From the NCBI RefSeq assembly GCF_035046485.1, contig NC_085137.1, forward strand, positions 18,815,346 to 18,879,345: DNA of 64,000 bases. The letters are read 5' to 3'. The notes under the pieces were generated by a model. That model was given only the letters and a program-made list of their open reading frames with translations, did not search any database and was not told the origin of the DNA. Numbering within the stretch: the stretch's first letter is position 1; every line of letters starts with the position of its first letter. The translations under genes were made by a program, and so were the position numbers. The DNA is from Aedes albopictus (Eukaryota; Arthropoda; Insecta; Diptera; Culicidae). Positions 41,457-52,372 of the stretch are shown here, in pieces.

Positions 41457-41514
41457 GTCGCTGGCGACATTACACGTATTATATCGGCTGATATTGCTCG
41501 AAATTGTTCCATAC
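41457..41514 (-). other. candidate 58-nt exon of an unidentified host gene
   Basis: On the minus strand a pyrimidine-rich acceptor ('tttttcctctctttcag') precedes 58 nt, which are followed by the donor 'gtaagtaatg'. Both sites are close to insect consensus and the segment is more G+C-rich than its surroundings. Two frames are open across it: one gives 'MEQFRAISADIIRVMSPA', the other 'YGTISSNISRYNTCNVASD'. I do not recognise either. 58 is not a multiple of three, so skipping it would shift a frame. It could also be chance. Confidence 0.35.
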
Positions 41515-41622
41515 CTGAAAGAGAGGAAAAATAAAGCAATTATAAAATTGTAATAACATTTAGCTATAGGAACTGAATCCTTCAAGGAAATTACGGTTAA
41601 ATTTTAAATAGAACAGTTTTAG

Positions 41623-41758
41623 CCCAAGTAATACTTTGCTGGTCATCTGGTCTTGTAGAAGTTTTATGAACCGTTATAAAACCTTATACGGTTATTTTTA
41701 GTTTTATGATGGTTCTAGGACCTTTTCTAGTTTATTTGACTAAAAAATGTTATTTGGG
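41623..41758. mobile_element. 136-bp MITE of the CCCAAGTAA family, TSD AG
   Basis: CCCAAGTAATAC at the left, 'gttatttggg' at the right, with AG on both sides (41621-41622 and 41759-41760). Inside, 'gttttat' and 'ataaaacc' words recur in both directions. It is the smallest member of the 2-bp-duplication family seen at 10563 and 37266. Confidence 0.8.
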
Positions 41759-41908
41759 AGTTACAGCCGAAAATAGAATTGAAAACTGTTAAAAAATGAG
41801 GTATTTACTAAACTCCAAAGAAGATTTAATATCTTCCGATCGCATAAACACAGGATGATCTTAATTTTTTTGCAAAATTTCCGAAAAAATATGAAGATCT
41901 GTACGTAA

Positions 41909-42394
41909 CCCGAGCAGAGGAGAATACCAAATTGATAACAACAGAATCACATAGCCTGTTTTTATATCATAATTTCTTATTATTGACTTATCAAAATATG
42001 TCTTTTCAATAACATGTTTTGTTGTGCAATCTTATTCTTTTATGTTCAAGTTGTTGGAATATCTTGTGGATTAACATTTGAATAATATATTTTGTTGTAG
42101 AACAAGTTAAGTTATTATTCTACTTTAGAGAATGTACAATAAATATGTGATGAACAATAACACAGCGATAACAAGTTCACAAATTACCTGTTATTAAATT
42201 GTGATTGGTCTAACAAACAATTAGTCTTCCAGGAACATTTTTTGTTATGATATTTGTTATTTTGCCGCTTATGACAGACAAGTTTATAACATAATATGTT
42301 GTGCTTATAACATAAAAATTACTGGTTCTATTATACAGTTATTAAGGCAAAATAACATATTTTATTATGCTGTTGATATTTTCTGCTGCTCGGG
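41909..42394. mobile_element. MITE with CCCGAGCAG ends, 486 bp, TSD AA
   Basis: CCCGAGCAGAGGAGAA at the left mirrors TTCTGCTGCTCGGG at the right. AA flanks both sides. The interior is packed with 'ttgttat' and 'ataaca' words in both directions (for example 'tttgttatgatatttgttat'), like the relative at 62042. Confidence 0.8.
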
Positions 42395-42625
42395 AAATGA
42401 CAAAAATACAATTGAAAAAATACTTTACAATTTTTAGCTCAATCACAGCATTGGTTACGAATAATGAGATGTATGAATTGAGCAACTTTCCTTAGAAATA
42501 TAACAAAAACCGATTTCAAATCACCGGCATTTTATGGGAAGTCCAAAATATGTCCTCCCAACTGTGATTTTCTCGTTCGCGTTTTCAACTGAAGGCATGA
42601 TTCTAAACTTAAAATGATCACCAGC

Positions 42626-42892
42626 TTCTTCTTCTTCTTTTTCTTTATGGCTCAACGATCTCACTGGAACTTGGCCTGCCTCTCTTCAACTTAGTGTTCC
42701 TTGAACACTTTCACAGTTATTGATTGAAGAGCTTTCTTTGCCTGCCATTACATGAATTTGTATCATGTGAGGCAAGAACAGTGATGCACTATGCCCAGGG
42801 AGTCGAGAAAATTTTCCTAACTGAGACGGGAATCGAACACGCCGTCTCCGGATTGGCGATCCATAGCCTTAACCACTAGGCTAACTGGAGAC
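42626..42892 (-). mobile_element. Feilai-like tRNA-derived SINE
   Basis: Read on the minus strand it begins 'gtctccagttagcctagtgg' (box A region), has box B 'gtgttcgattcccgt', a body with 'gaacactaagttgaagag', and ends in (gaa)n ('aagaagaagaag'). This is the Feilai layout described in Ae. aegypti, moderately diverged. Confidence 0.8.
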
Positions 42893-43004
42893 TTGCTGCT
42901 CACCACTTATCAAGTTCAAAATTACAGCATTTTTAATTTAGTGTAGTTCGCTCAGTCTTCAATTTTTTCGATAGCCCCTAAACCGTTATAAAGACAATTA
43001 CACC

Positions 43005-43212
43005 GTCTTCGACCTTGCGGCCACTACAGACTGAACATTACTAACATATGACAACGGACAACACATATATGTATAACACCCAGTGGCCCAGTGGAGAATT
43101 TTCCGTTCGACGAAAAGTTTTCCCCGACTGGAGCAGGAATCGAACCCACACCCCGAGGCTTACGAGACACCTAAACGACTGACGCCGCTAACCGCTCGGC
43201 CACGAAGCCCAC
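43005..43212 (-). mobile_element. tRNA-Ser/Leu-like SINE
   Basis: The minus strand starts 'gtgggcttcgtggccgagc', then 'ggttagcggcgtcagtcg' and box B 'gggttcgattcctgctc'. The 'ggccgagcggtta' box A resembles tRNAs with a long variable arm. The body contains 'cactgggccactgggtgtt' wording and ends 'tagtggccgcaaggtcgaag'. A mirrored copy lies ~150 bp away. Confidence 0.75.
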
Positions 43213-43363
43213 ATTCTGAATTGTGAAAAACGTTTTTTTTAGTAATTATTCCTGAAGTTTCGAAAGTAACGTAAGTTTCGAAAATAATTCGAGAAAACAG
43301 CAGCCTTTCGCTGCTTAGTATATGATACCGTTCACTAAATACTGAAAAAAAAAAGAAATGGAC

Positions 43364-43590
43364 TACGTGGCCGCGCGGCTTGCAATGACAATCGTCAAGG
43401 CGTTTGGTAAGTTTCCGAGTGTAAGTTCTATTCCCGCTTTAGTCGTAGGAAAATTTTCGTGAAACGGAAAAATTTCCACTAGGCCACTGGGTGTTATGTG
43501 TGTTGTCCAATGTCTAATGTTAGTTCTTGTTCAATCTGTACAACCTCTGGTTGAAGACGGTGTAGTGCCTTTGAAAAATTAAATAACCAA
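43364..43590 (+). mobile_element. second, diverged copy of the tRNA-Ser/Leu-like SINE
   Basis: It starts 'ctacgtggccgcgcggc', with decayed box B 'agttctattcccgctt', then the shared body 'aatttccactaggccac', 'tgggtgttatgtgtgttgtc' and 'ggttgaagacggtgtagt'. It is in opposite orientation to 43005-43212, so the two could pair in one transcript. Confidence 0.75.
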
Positions 43591-44585
43591 AAACTCGGCC
43601 ACGTTTCTCACAGATGATCGGACTGAATACACATTGTTCGGCACTAACAAATAGGCATGGTTCTTTTGGTAATTTTGTCAAGACTGCTCGAAGGATCGAG
43701 ACTGGTAAGTGGGTAGTTTACATAGGTCTAAGTTTACATAGGTTTACAAAGATCCCCACTACTGCTGGCCACGTCCATCTTTACCATAACTTTAGAAAGA
43801 GCTAGAAAATGTTGACGTAGAACTTATTTTACGAGAGGCTTCCGGCTCTACGACATCCTACTCAATGTATTTCTGCTCAAAATAAAGCACAAACTGAATC
43901 ATTCCTCAGAACGTTGACATTAGGAACGTGAGAAAAATAACAAAAAAAATAAAAAGGGCATGCTAAGGCACAAAAAGAGTTTTGATCAATTTACTCTATT
44001 AATTAAAAATATGTTTCTGCACAGAAAAAATAATATGAGCAGAATCAATTCCTCTGAAAGTTGCACATTAAAATCGATAAAAAGGAAAAAAATGAAAAAT
44101 TTCAATAAAATGAAAAAGTAAATAAAAAAATAAATTAGCATGAGCACAGATGACTGGGGTTACGTACAAAAGGCTGAATTACGAAAGGCTGAAATTACAG
44201 AAGGCTGAATGCATCAAAAGGCTGAAATAACATAAGGCTGAAATAGTGATTCGACTAGTTTTACAACGCACAAGCCTGAAGGCTAACCTCAACGGTAACA
44301 ACTCAGACAAACATATCACTCCAATTGGGAATAATTACATACCTTCATTGATTTTACGATCTATTTGAAAATTTGCTTGTTGGTCGATTACCCAGCCGTG
44401 GCACTCGGACTGGTTTTGCTTGAGCTTGACGATTGATCGTCCCACCGCCCCAATTTCATGGTTGGCCAAACTAAGCCATTTTTGAAATCGAAAAGTTTTA
44501 CGACTGGCCATAATGCTATGGATTATTGAACGCCTACATAACTAAGACAGTATTTTCCAAATAAATAGCACATACATATTTCAAA

Positions 44586-45666
44586 GGGATGCTAACAAAA
44601 GGCTGAATTTCAAAAGGCTGAATGCACAAAAGGCTGAACACGAAAGGCTGAAAGTAACATAAGGCTGAATTTCAAAAGGCTGAATGCACAAAAGGCTGAA
44701 ATTGCAAAAATGCAGGAAATAAGTTATAGTACTTCTTCTTCTTTTTTTCTGGCGTAACGTCCCAACTGAGACAAAGCCTGCTTTCAGCTTATATACGCAT
44801 TTCAACAGTTATTAATTGAGAGCCTTCTCTGCCAATGACCACTTTGCATTGGTACATATATCGTGTGACAGACAGGAAGATACTTTATGCCCGCGGTTGT
44901 CAAGGAATTTTTCATTACAAAAAGTTTCTGGCCCGAGGGAGAATCGAACCCATCACTCTCAGCATGACTACTCGTTCGCTAACCAGATCGGCTACATATA
45001 TGAGTCCTCGTCATAGAAAGTGCTTAGTGAAGAGTGCATACCAACTAACACAAAAAAAGACTGATGGTATTTCAATTGGAGATTTTTCCTTCTTTGAGCA
45101 TGAGCTATTCTTTCGAGTCATGCTGTTATGGAGATTGGTTGCCATTACAGCTGCCAACAATGTGATCAGAGATTTTTTCTTCTTTTAAATATATGCTATT
45201 CTTTGGAGAAATACTGTCATAGTTATGTAGGCGATCAATAATGCATACTTTAGCGCGGAAAAACAGTCCTAACGCTTTCCGATTTCGAACATAGTAACGG
45301 AAGCATGTTCGTCCAATGAACCATCAACCAATGAGAGGTAGTGTGCGTCAAATGTAAAACTCAAGCAAAACCAATGCAAGTGTCAGGGCTGAGGGGTCGG
45401 CCAACTAGCAAATTTTTATAAAGATCATTATATCAGTGTACGATATGAATAATTAGAGTGTTATGTCTGTTTGTCTGTGATGTTAGTGCTGCCTTTAGGC
45501 TCGTATGACTGCCTTTAGGCTCGCCGTTTGGAAACTAGTCGAATCATTATTTCAGCCTTATGTTATTTCAGCCTTTTGACATTTTCAGCCTTTTGTGATT
45601 CAGCCTTTCGTAATTCAGCCTTTTGTTATTTCAGCCTTTCGTGTTTCAGCCTTTTGTACGTGACCC
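44586..45666. mobile_element. inner copy of the same family, inserted in opposite orientation, 8-bp TSD
   Basis: The left end GGGATGCTAACAAAAGGC corresponds to the outer copy's right end. The right end (reverse complement GGGTCACGTACAAAAGGC) corresponds to the outer copy's left end. ATTTCAAA flanks it at 44578-44585 and 45667-45674. Seven GGCTGAA words lie at the left and about seven mirrored at the right. Its reverse complement follows the outer copy along most of its length (shared 'gcctacataact', 'tttgcttgag', 'catgactcgaaagaat'). It carries the same internal SINE at the same place. Confidence 0.88.
44731..45002 (-). mobile_element. Feilai-like SINE inside the inner GGCTGAA element
   Basis: The minus strand runs from 'atgtagccgatctggttagc' through box B 'gggttcgattctccct', 'ccgcgggcataaagtatctt' and 'ctgtcacacgatata' to the tail 'agaaaaaaagaagaagaag'. 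The outer copy has a more decayed version in the corresponding position (45835-46031, plus strand). The element therefore seems to have carried this SINE before it spread. Confidence 0.82.
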
Positions 45667-45834
45667 ATTTCAAAGAAGGGAAAATCTCTGATAATATTGT
45701 TTTAGTAGCCGTAATGACAATAATCTCCAATACAACATGACTCGAAAGAATGGCTCATGTTTAAAGAAGGATAAATTAATGATATGAATATTATTAGTTC
45801 CATTTTGTGTTCCTTGGTATGCACCATTAGCATT

Positions 45835-46031
45835 TTCACTATAAGCTCAGTTTCGGAACTAGGGCCCAAGCTGAGGGTTACGCGTACGATTCGCGTTCGG
45901 ACCAAGAACTTTTCATTATGAAAATGTTCTTGACTCCCTAAGGCATTGAATATCTTTGTACCTGTTACACGATATGCCAAAGCTGAGAAGCAGGCTCGAT
46001 CTCAGTTCGAGCGTTACTCCAAGAAAAGAAA
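45835..46031 (+). mobile_element. decayed Feilai-like SINE inside the outer GGCTGAA element
   Basis: Recognisable pieces are 'gagggttacgcgtacgattc', 'accaagaacttttcattat', 'ttgactccctaaggcattga', 'gttacacgatatgcc' and 'gctgagaagcaggct', ending 'ccaagaaaagaaagaag'. Box A is largely lost. Confidence 0.7.
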
Positions 46032-46831
46032 GAAGTTCTACAACTTATAATGCATTTTCGTATGTTCAGCCTTTTCAGTTTTCAGCCTTATGTTACACTT
46101 TCTTGACTTTCGTATTCAGCCTTTTGTGAATTGAGCCTTTTGAAATTCAGCCTTATGTTACAATCCCGATGACTGCACACTATGTACTTGCTGCTTTGTG
46201 ATTGATAAGAGGAGTCAAAACTGATCTAAGAACCAATCAGTGGGGTTTGGGATTGACTAATGGGTTCTTGCGAATGCTGTGTCAAATTTTCATAGAGATC
46301 CAAGCAGTACAAGCAAAGATATAGCGATCTTAACTCAAAGATATAACAGTTCTCAACTGATTCCAACCATTTTTTTTTTTGAGTATTCGCTATTCATGTG
46401 TCGTGTCCTTGAACGATCAATATTTAAAAAAAATCATATCAGTATTGTACTTTTTCATTCGTTTTTTTTTTTGCATGAAAAGTGATTTTACTGTTTTTTC
46501 ATGTTCTCAAGCTGATTTTTCACATAAAATATCGTACTACTATGTTTGACGTAAAACGAGAATTTGAAAAATATATGATTACATACATTTACAAAAGTTC
46601 AAACTTTTCCTTATTTTCACGCACTTCAACATATATGACACCTTCAAACACTTTTTTTCTTTTTTTTCATGCACTTGAAAGAGGACGACGCATACTTTTT
46701 GCTAGCCAAGAAACGCACTCACCTCTGATAAAAAAAATTGAAAATAAGAAATATAACCTGTAAGTGCTTCAAGGCTTTGGTTCTGGGAATAAGTATCCCG
46801 CTGAACAATGGGTACCGTTTTCCTATGTATA

Positions 46832-47686
46832 CAGGGGATGGCCAAAATGCTTGGGATAGGCCACTTTTTTTTTTCTCTCACAAAAAAGTTCAACAAGCTG
46901 TAACAAATTTGGGCTTGATTGGTTAATCTTTCGCGAAGTTAGAACCGATTTGGTAAAACACTATTTTTTAGACAAATAATTTTAGAACTGTCATAACTCA
47001 GGAACCAGTGAACCGAATTGAATGAGTTTTTTAACGTTTATCAACAATATATTAGTCCTTCATACAACGTTATAAAATATTACATTTTCTTACGATGAAT
47101 TAAGTTATACCAGGTTGAAATTTTTACCCATATAGAGGAAAATAAATCAAATTTTCAATTCCAATACCAAAAATTACTAAATGTGTTCTTCCTTCAATAT
47201 AAATAGGCTCTAACATATGTTACTAGAGATACCTTGATAGCAGAAGTAGTGAATCTTTGGATATCAAAACTAAAATTTATTGACATTGATGAGAAAAATT
47301 TCATTTTTTCGAGAAAATTCTAAAAAGTGTCAGCCCATGATAACTTTTTTCAACGTTCAAAAAGTACCTATGTTTTGATAACTTTTGAAGCATTAATAAA
47401 GTGTGAATAAACGTTCTAAATTTCATTCAATTCGGTTCACTAATTTCGGAGATATGACAGCTCAAAAATAAGATGTTTAAAAAATAGTGTTTTACGAGAA
47501 CGATTCTAGCTTCGCGAAGAGATAACCAATCGAACCCAAGTTTGTACCAATGATGTACATGTAATAGGTTGACAAACAGTCAAAATTTTAGATTCTTTGA
47601 TGCACTTCATGAAAAGTTACAGCATGTTGAACTTTTTTGTGAGAGAAAAAAAAGTTGCCTATCCCAAACATTTTGGCCACCCCCTG
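46832..47686. mobile_element. palindromic element 'CAGGGGATGGCCAAAATG', second copy, 855 bp
   Basis: Left end CAGGGGATGGCCAAAATG, right end 'ttttggccaccccctg', TA on both sides (46830-46831 and 47687-47688). It aligns with 38457-39380 for most of its length ('aaccagtgaaccgaattgaa', 'atcaacaatatattag'), with a deletion near the left end ('gctgtaac' joined to 'aaatttgggctt'). Confidence 0.9.
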
Positions 47687-47852
47687 TATATTAAATTTTA
47701 AAATTAGAAAACGGATGTTTGAATATTATTTTCGCGTTTGGCTTGATAAATTGGTGAGCTCGTTTCATGTTCTATATTTTTTTAGAAAATTACATAATAA
47801 ATATTCCCTGCATATTGTTCAAGCGACGCCTAAAATCAGATCCAGGTTATGT

Positions 47853-48080
47853 GGTCAAATGCCGTTTTCCCCACCTTCATTTGGCCGAACACCGTTTTGC
47901 CGAATACTGGTCGGCCGAAAAAATGATGAACTCGATCATGCCACTAAATAATAGCCTATGATTTAATCCCTGATAAAATATTGTGGCAGTTTTACCGCCA
48001 ACTAATCCCTTAGTGGTTAAACTAGAAAGAATCGCCAAGAATAGAAATAAGGGAATTATTTTTGGTAGTAAATAATATTG
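47853..48080 (+). mobile_element. partial GGCCGAA MITE
   Basis: 'ggtcaaatgccg', 'catttggccgaac', 'gttttgccgaatac' and 'ggtcggccgaaaaaatgatg' follow the left end of the element at 23684-24016, then 'gatcatgccact' and 'tagcctatg' match its body. The right terminal repeat is missing or unrecognisable. Confidence 0.65.
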
Positions 48081-49542
48081 GCAACTACAGTGTGAAAAAG
48101 ATCTGCCATTGTAATATAATATACAATTCGCAGCTGAAAGATTATATCAAACTGCTGCTAGCTTCTCTCGCTACAAGGCCGGTCAAAATTTAGAATGTAC
48201 ATTGTACAGCAATGAACTTCAACAGCCTTGAATACTTTGCCCTCGCTAAAATAGCAACAGTTGATAAATAATAAATACATTTTGAAATTCCATTGCATCT
48301 GCTACCAAGTTGAGGATGAGCAGAGAAAGAATATTTTTCGGAATGGCTAGGGATGAGTCAATAAGGTAGGTTATTGCTATAGCAACACACAGTTACCAGC
48401 CATTAGAAACTATTCCTGGTGAATAACTATGAAAAATCAAAGGAATTTGGTAAAAAGCAATTTGTTGAATCTTCTAGTCAATACAGGGATGCATTGAATA
48501 TGAATACCGGCCAATCTTCATTCCATATCGTTTCAGACCTTTTCCAATCTCTTCCCAAGACTAAGGATATTGGATGCTTTCCGTAGGATCTTCTTTCAGC
48601 AATGCCGTGATACCATTGTAGGTAAACTCTGATGCATGTTGCTTGGCTCAATGCAGAACGAATAACTTAGTAGTAAGCTATCGTTCTCTACACAAAATAA
48701 TTCTTTCCATTTCAGTAAGCCCCACAGCAAGCCTCTAGCAAACCAGAGAATCTACGCCGCAATAACAAATCGAAGAAAATATCTCCTCTGTGCTACGATT
48801 TCAGCATTGAACCTAGATTTAATTAACTTCTTCATTCGAAACATTTCGGCATTCCGATTACCACCACCACCGGGGCGGACGATCACTCCTCTGTCCGATA
48901 CACATTGCCATCAATTTACCTACCAGATACGAAATTCCCAACAACCCTTTTGCGTTGGCAAGATAAAGTGCTTCCACACCTTTGAACAACATAAATCGTG
49001 GCTCCCTGTCGCCCCTTACTCCCACACCCGCCGCCCATTCACTTCATCCATCTTCCAAATCGCAACAACAACAGCAACCGAAGAATTCGCATTTAAAATC
49101 GGGTGTAATCCTCAAGTTCTGTGTGTGCACATACCATACCACCTACTATCTAGAAATGGATGGAAGCAACTGCGGCGGCGGCGGCGGCGACCGGCAGCAG
49201 CACCGATCGCCAAGAGAATAATAAATAGTGAGGAAAATCTCGCGGGAGTTGCCCTCTCGGGAGTTTGCCCCCTTCCGGAACACTACGCCGGGCCACCATC
49301 CCCATCCCAATAATCAGTTAGATTTCTCACCAAGAAACAAGAACAACCCGTCGAATTCGTCGTCGTCGTTGGTTTGTGGAAACGGCAAAAGATTTTCGCA
49401 ATCATTTACAGACTTACGAAGTTACAAAAAAGGTGAAAAACACTTTGTAGAAAAATTTGATGTTTTTTATAAAAAAAATATCTTAAATATTTCTAAAAAG
49501 TGAAAAAACATTTTCTACGCTGCCGAATCGTGTCCTGTTCTA
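48081..49542. other. no supported gene; G+C-richer stretch 48700-49420
   Basis: 48700-49420 contains a 168-codon open frame (48807-49313) and 'ggcggcggcggcggcgacc'. An acceptor-like 'tctttccatttcag' ends at about 48716. The frame is His/Pro/Ser-rich, overlaps another open frame and matches no family I know. It could be exon or UTR sequence of a host gene, but nothing decides it. Confidence 0.35.
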
Positions 49543-49607
49543 TGTGGCGTAGTAGGTCAAAGCGACCTTTCAGATCCTGCGAAGTTGAGGGTTCAAATCC
49601 CGCCACA
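49543..49607 (+). other. tRNA-like sequence (tRNA pseudogene or SINE head)
   Basis: The ends TGTGGCG and CGCCACA form a perfect 7-bp acceptor-like stem. Box A 'tggcgtagtagg', a 'ggtc..gacc' D-stem and box B 'ggttcaaatcc' are present. At 65 nt, with the T-stem overlapping the acceptor stem, it is too short for a normal tRNA, and the anticodon arm is poor. No SINE body or TSD was recognised downstream. Confidence 0.55.
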
Positions 49608-51689
49608 AAAACTGAGATATTTTTTTTCCACAATTTTCTTTTTTTTTAATCAACTCTGGGCTAAAAATCTACCGAATAAAACTAATTATAATTACTTATT
49701 TATTTCTGTCTGTCGCTTTAATGTTTTGGTCTTTTCGTTCGTAAAATGTATTTGTAATTGGTTTTCCCAGAAACTTAGAGTGTTTTGAATCGTATTTTTA
49801 TTCGCGCAATTTCGTCAGCAGTATTCTACAGCCACATTCTCCCACCAGCCACTCGGAAAAACCTCCTTCGATTCGACTTTGTCTTGGGGATGCTGCTGCT
49901 AAGCGTGCTGCTCTCGCTCGAGTCGTAAAAAAGTGTAAAGTTGTTTATACGTGATTATCGCATACGCCTAATAACTCTTTCACGTCGTAAAATTTATATC
50001 GGAAAGTGCTCCGGCTGATGCTGGTGTTACTCTCTCCGTCTTGTGTTTCGTGTTCGACTGGGAATGACACGGAATGTTTGGGCGTTTGCTAGTACTTTTA
50101 AAACTTGCGGTGCCGGGGGATGTTCTTTTTCCGAGGAAAGTTCCAGGGGCTTCTGAACTACAACAACAACGAGAGAACAACGTGCTGGCTTCTAGTAGCT
50201 GGGAGTGTTTCTCTTTTTTTGGTTTTATTTGCGACGAATCTGTCGATTCGAGATTGGTGGGAAAAGTGGTGAATAGCGGACAGGAAAAGAAAAAGTTTGG
50301 GACTCAACAACAAACAACTACTGTTCGGTGGAGTTAGTTTTTGCTTTGTTTTTTTTTTCTTGTCTGGCAATATTATCGACAGTCGGAAGGTAGTTTTTGT
50401 GCAGGTGGTTGATTATTTTTATACACCAGAATATTCAATTGTCCAGACAAATGCAAGAAACATATGCATATTGATATGTATGTTTTGTTATTAGTTTTAC
50501 TTATACTATCTCCTGAATTCCCATGGATTCATCTGCTAGGCTCTAAGAAGAATGTCTAACTTGTAAACGTATCTTGGCAACGTTCCCAATAGAAATTAAA
50601 ATCAAGATAGATCACTTCTGATATTCTTCCACTTCCAGCAATCCTCAATCGTTTAAGAAATTATTCCAGGAATGTTTCTAAAATCGACTGCTTCATTAGT
50701 GTATTCAAATCAAAATTCTATCACAACTTCCTTTAGATTTTTTCTTCTGAAAGTCCTTGAGAAATTAGGGAAGATATGTTTTCCTTAAAAATAATTTCCG
50801 TACACAAGATATACAAATGTAAAACGATGCATTGGCAAATGAAGCTCTCAAATAACGAAGAAAATACCCATGAATCACTATACTGGGAAGCAGGTTATGT
50901 ATCGGTTAGAAGGTAGCGTTAGAAAAATGAGAAGCAGAACTAATTATTCTTACAGAAAATCATCCAAAGACTTCTTCAAAAATTCGTTTGGGAATTTCTC
51001 GCAGGATTTTCAATACGAGTTCTGTAAGAATTTTTGACAGTGATTCGTCATGAACTCCTTCAATCATACCTTAAAAGGAATCATCCGGAAAGATTCTACA
51101 AACTCAATAGATACCTCTCGGATGCAGTTTATGAATAAACTAGCTATCCCTGGCAAACTTTGTCTTGCCTACTGCGTTTTTGACGTTTCAAGTCCCGAGC
51201 CAAACGCCCAATTCAAAATGTATGAAAACCCGATTTTCAAATACTCTCAATTTTCCCATGTTTTTGGCCTCATAAACCTTCCTTGGGTGAAAACTAACAG
51301 AACAAAACTCAGACGACCCAAATCGGATCATCCGTTCCAGAAATCTCAAAAAATAAACTGTCCTAATAATTAAGGTTTTTATCCATAATTATCAAACCTT
51401 TTTCACTAGAAAACCACAGGAAATTTCGCCAAATATTTCTCCGGGAGAACCACTTCAATCTTACCATAGAATACCGAATAACCAAATAATTAAATAACAA
51501 GCTTAGTTGAATGGATGAAGTTTGTGATGTTTATTCAAGGAATACAAAAACAGCATACCAAATTTTCCAGATATGCCGGAAACAGTTAAGGTAGGGAAAA
51601 GAAGGACTATAGAATGTTCTACTGCCACACGAATTTTCACTAGTATTCAATTCAAATAAATATCATTCTAAGAGTAAAATACCTGGGAT
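49608..51689. other. no supported gene
   Basis: A+T-rich apart from 49850-50340, which has 'gctgctgct', 'caacaacaac' and short overlapping frames. 50690-51360 has degenerate-repeat words ('gggaatttctcgcagg') and a 107-codon open frame (51050-51373) without recognisable motifs. Confidence 0.4.
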
Positions 51690-52360
51690 TTATTTTTGAA
51701 TTCTTTCAAGGACGCCTTCAGAAGTTCCTTAATGCATTTATTCAGGAACTGAATTTATTCTTCAGGGATTCTTTCAGAAATTCCACAAGGGACTTCTCCA
51801 GGAGCTAATTCGTCGTGAATTCTTCCATAGGCATCTTGCAGGGTTCCGATATTGATTGTTTTAGGGTTTGTTCCGCAAAATTCTTCAATAATTCCTCACA
51901 TGGTTCCTTTAGAAATTTTTACAAATACTTCTGCATTGACGAATTCCTCCTGGATGTTTTTCTTCAGTGATTCCATCAGGGATTGCTCCTGATTTTTTTC
52001 AAGAATTCCTCTATGGGTTTCATCAGACATTCCTCCGGGAATTTCTCCTGGGATATCTATAGAGGTTCCTCCAGTGATTGTTCCAGTGCTTTCTTCGAGG
52101 ATTCCTCCAAGAATTTCTCCAGGGATTCCCAACGGAATGTTAACAGAAATTCTTTTGGGCATTTCTGCAAGCATTCCTTCAGAGATTTCTTCGAGGATTA
52201 CTCCATATATTCCTTCAAAAATTCCACTAGAGATTGCTCCAATAATTCAATCTGGAATAATTCGAAGTATTTCAGCAGGAATATCTTCTAGAATACTTTA
52301 CAGGAAATTTTACCAGAGATTTGCTAAAAACTAAACAGGAGATCCTTAAAAAATTGCATT
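51690..52360 (+). repeat. degenerate 'ttcctccaggaatt' repeat block (left of the SINE)
   Basis: 'aattcctcc', 'gggatttctcc' and 'agagattgctcc' recur at about 15-bp spacing. The open frames on both strands (51896-52174, 51983-52291) are repeat translations. Confidence 0.8.
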
Positions 52361-52372
52361 GTACAAAACTTG

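Larger units (their letters stand above)
44157..46167. mobile_element. outer copy of a DNA element with AAAGGCTGAA word clusters, 8-bp TSD
   Basis: The left end GGGTTACGTACAAAAGGC and the right end (reverse complement GGGATTGTAACATAAGGC) are flanked by GATGACTG at 44149-44156 and 46168-46175. The word 'aaaggctgaa' occurs five times at the left and is mirrored ('ttcagcctt') about five times at the right. It is interrupted by a second copy at 44586-45666; without that it is about 922 bp. A decayed Feilai-like sequence (45835-46031) is part of the element. No transposase frame. 8-bp duplication would fit hAT, P or Merlin-type enzymes; unassigned. Confidence 0.88.

Noticed and set aside
42822..42892. 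Functional tRNA gene on the minus strand
   Set aside because: Boxes A and B are good but the sequence continues into a Feilai-type body with a (gaa)n tail and lacks a proper acceptor stem, so it is a SINE head.
48807..49313. 168-codon plus-strand frame as a host gene
   Set aside because: His/Pro/Ser-rich, overlaps another open frame, and has no recognisable domain; an acceptor-like site upstream alone is not enough.
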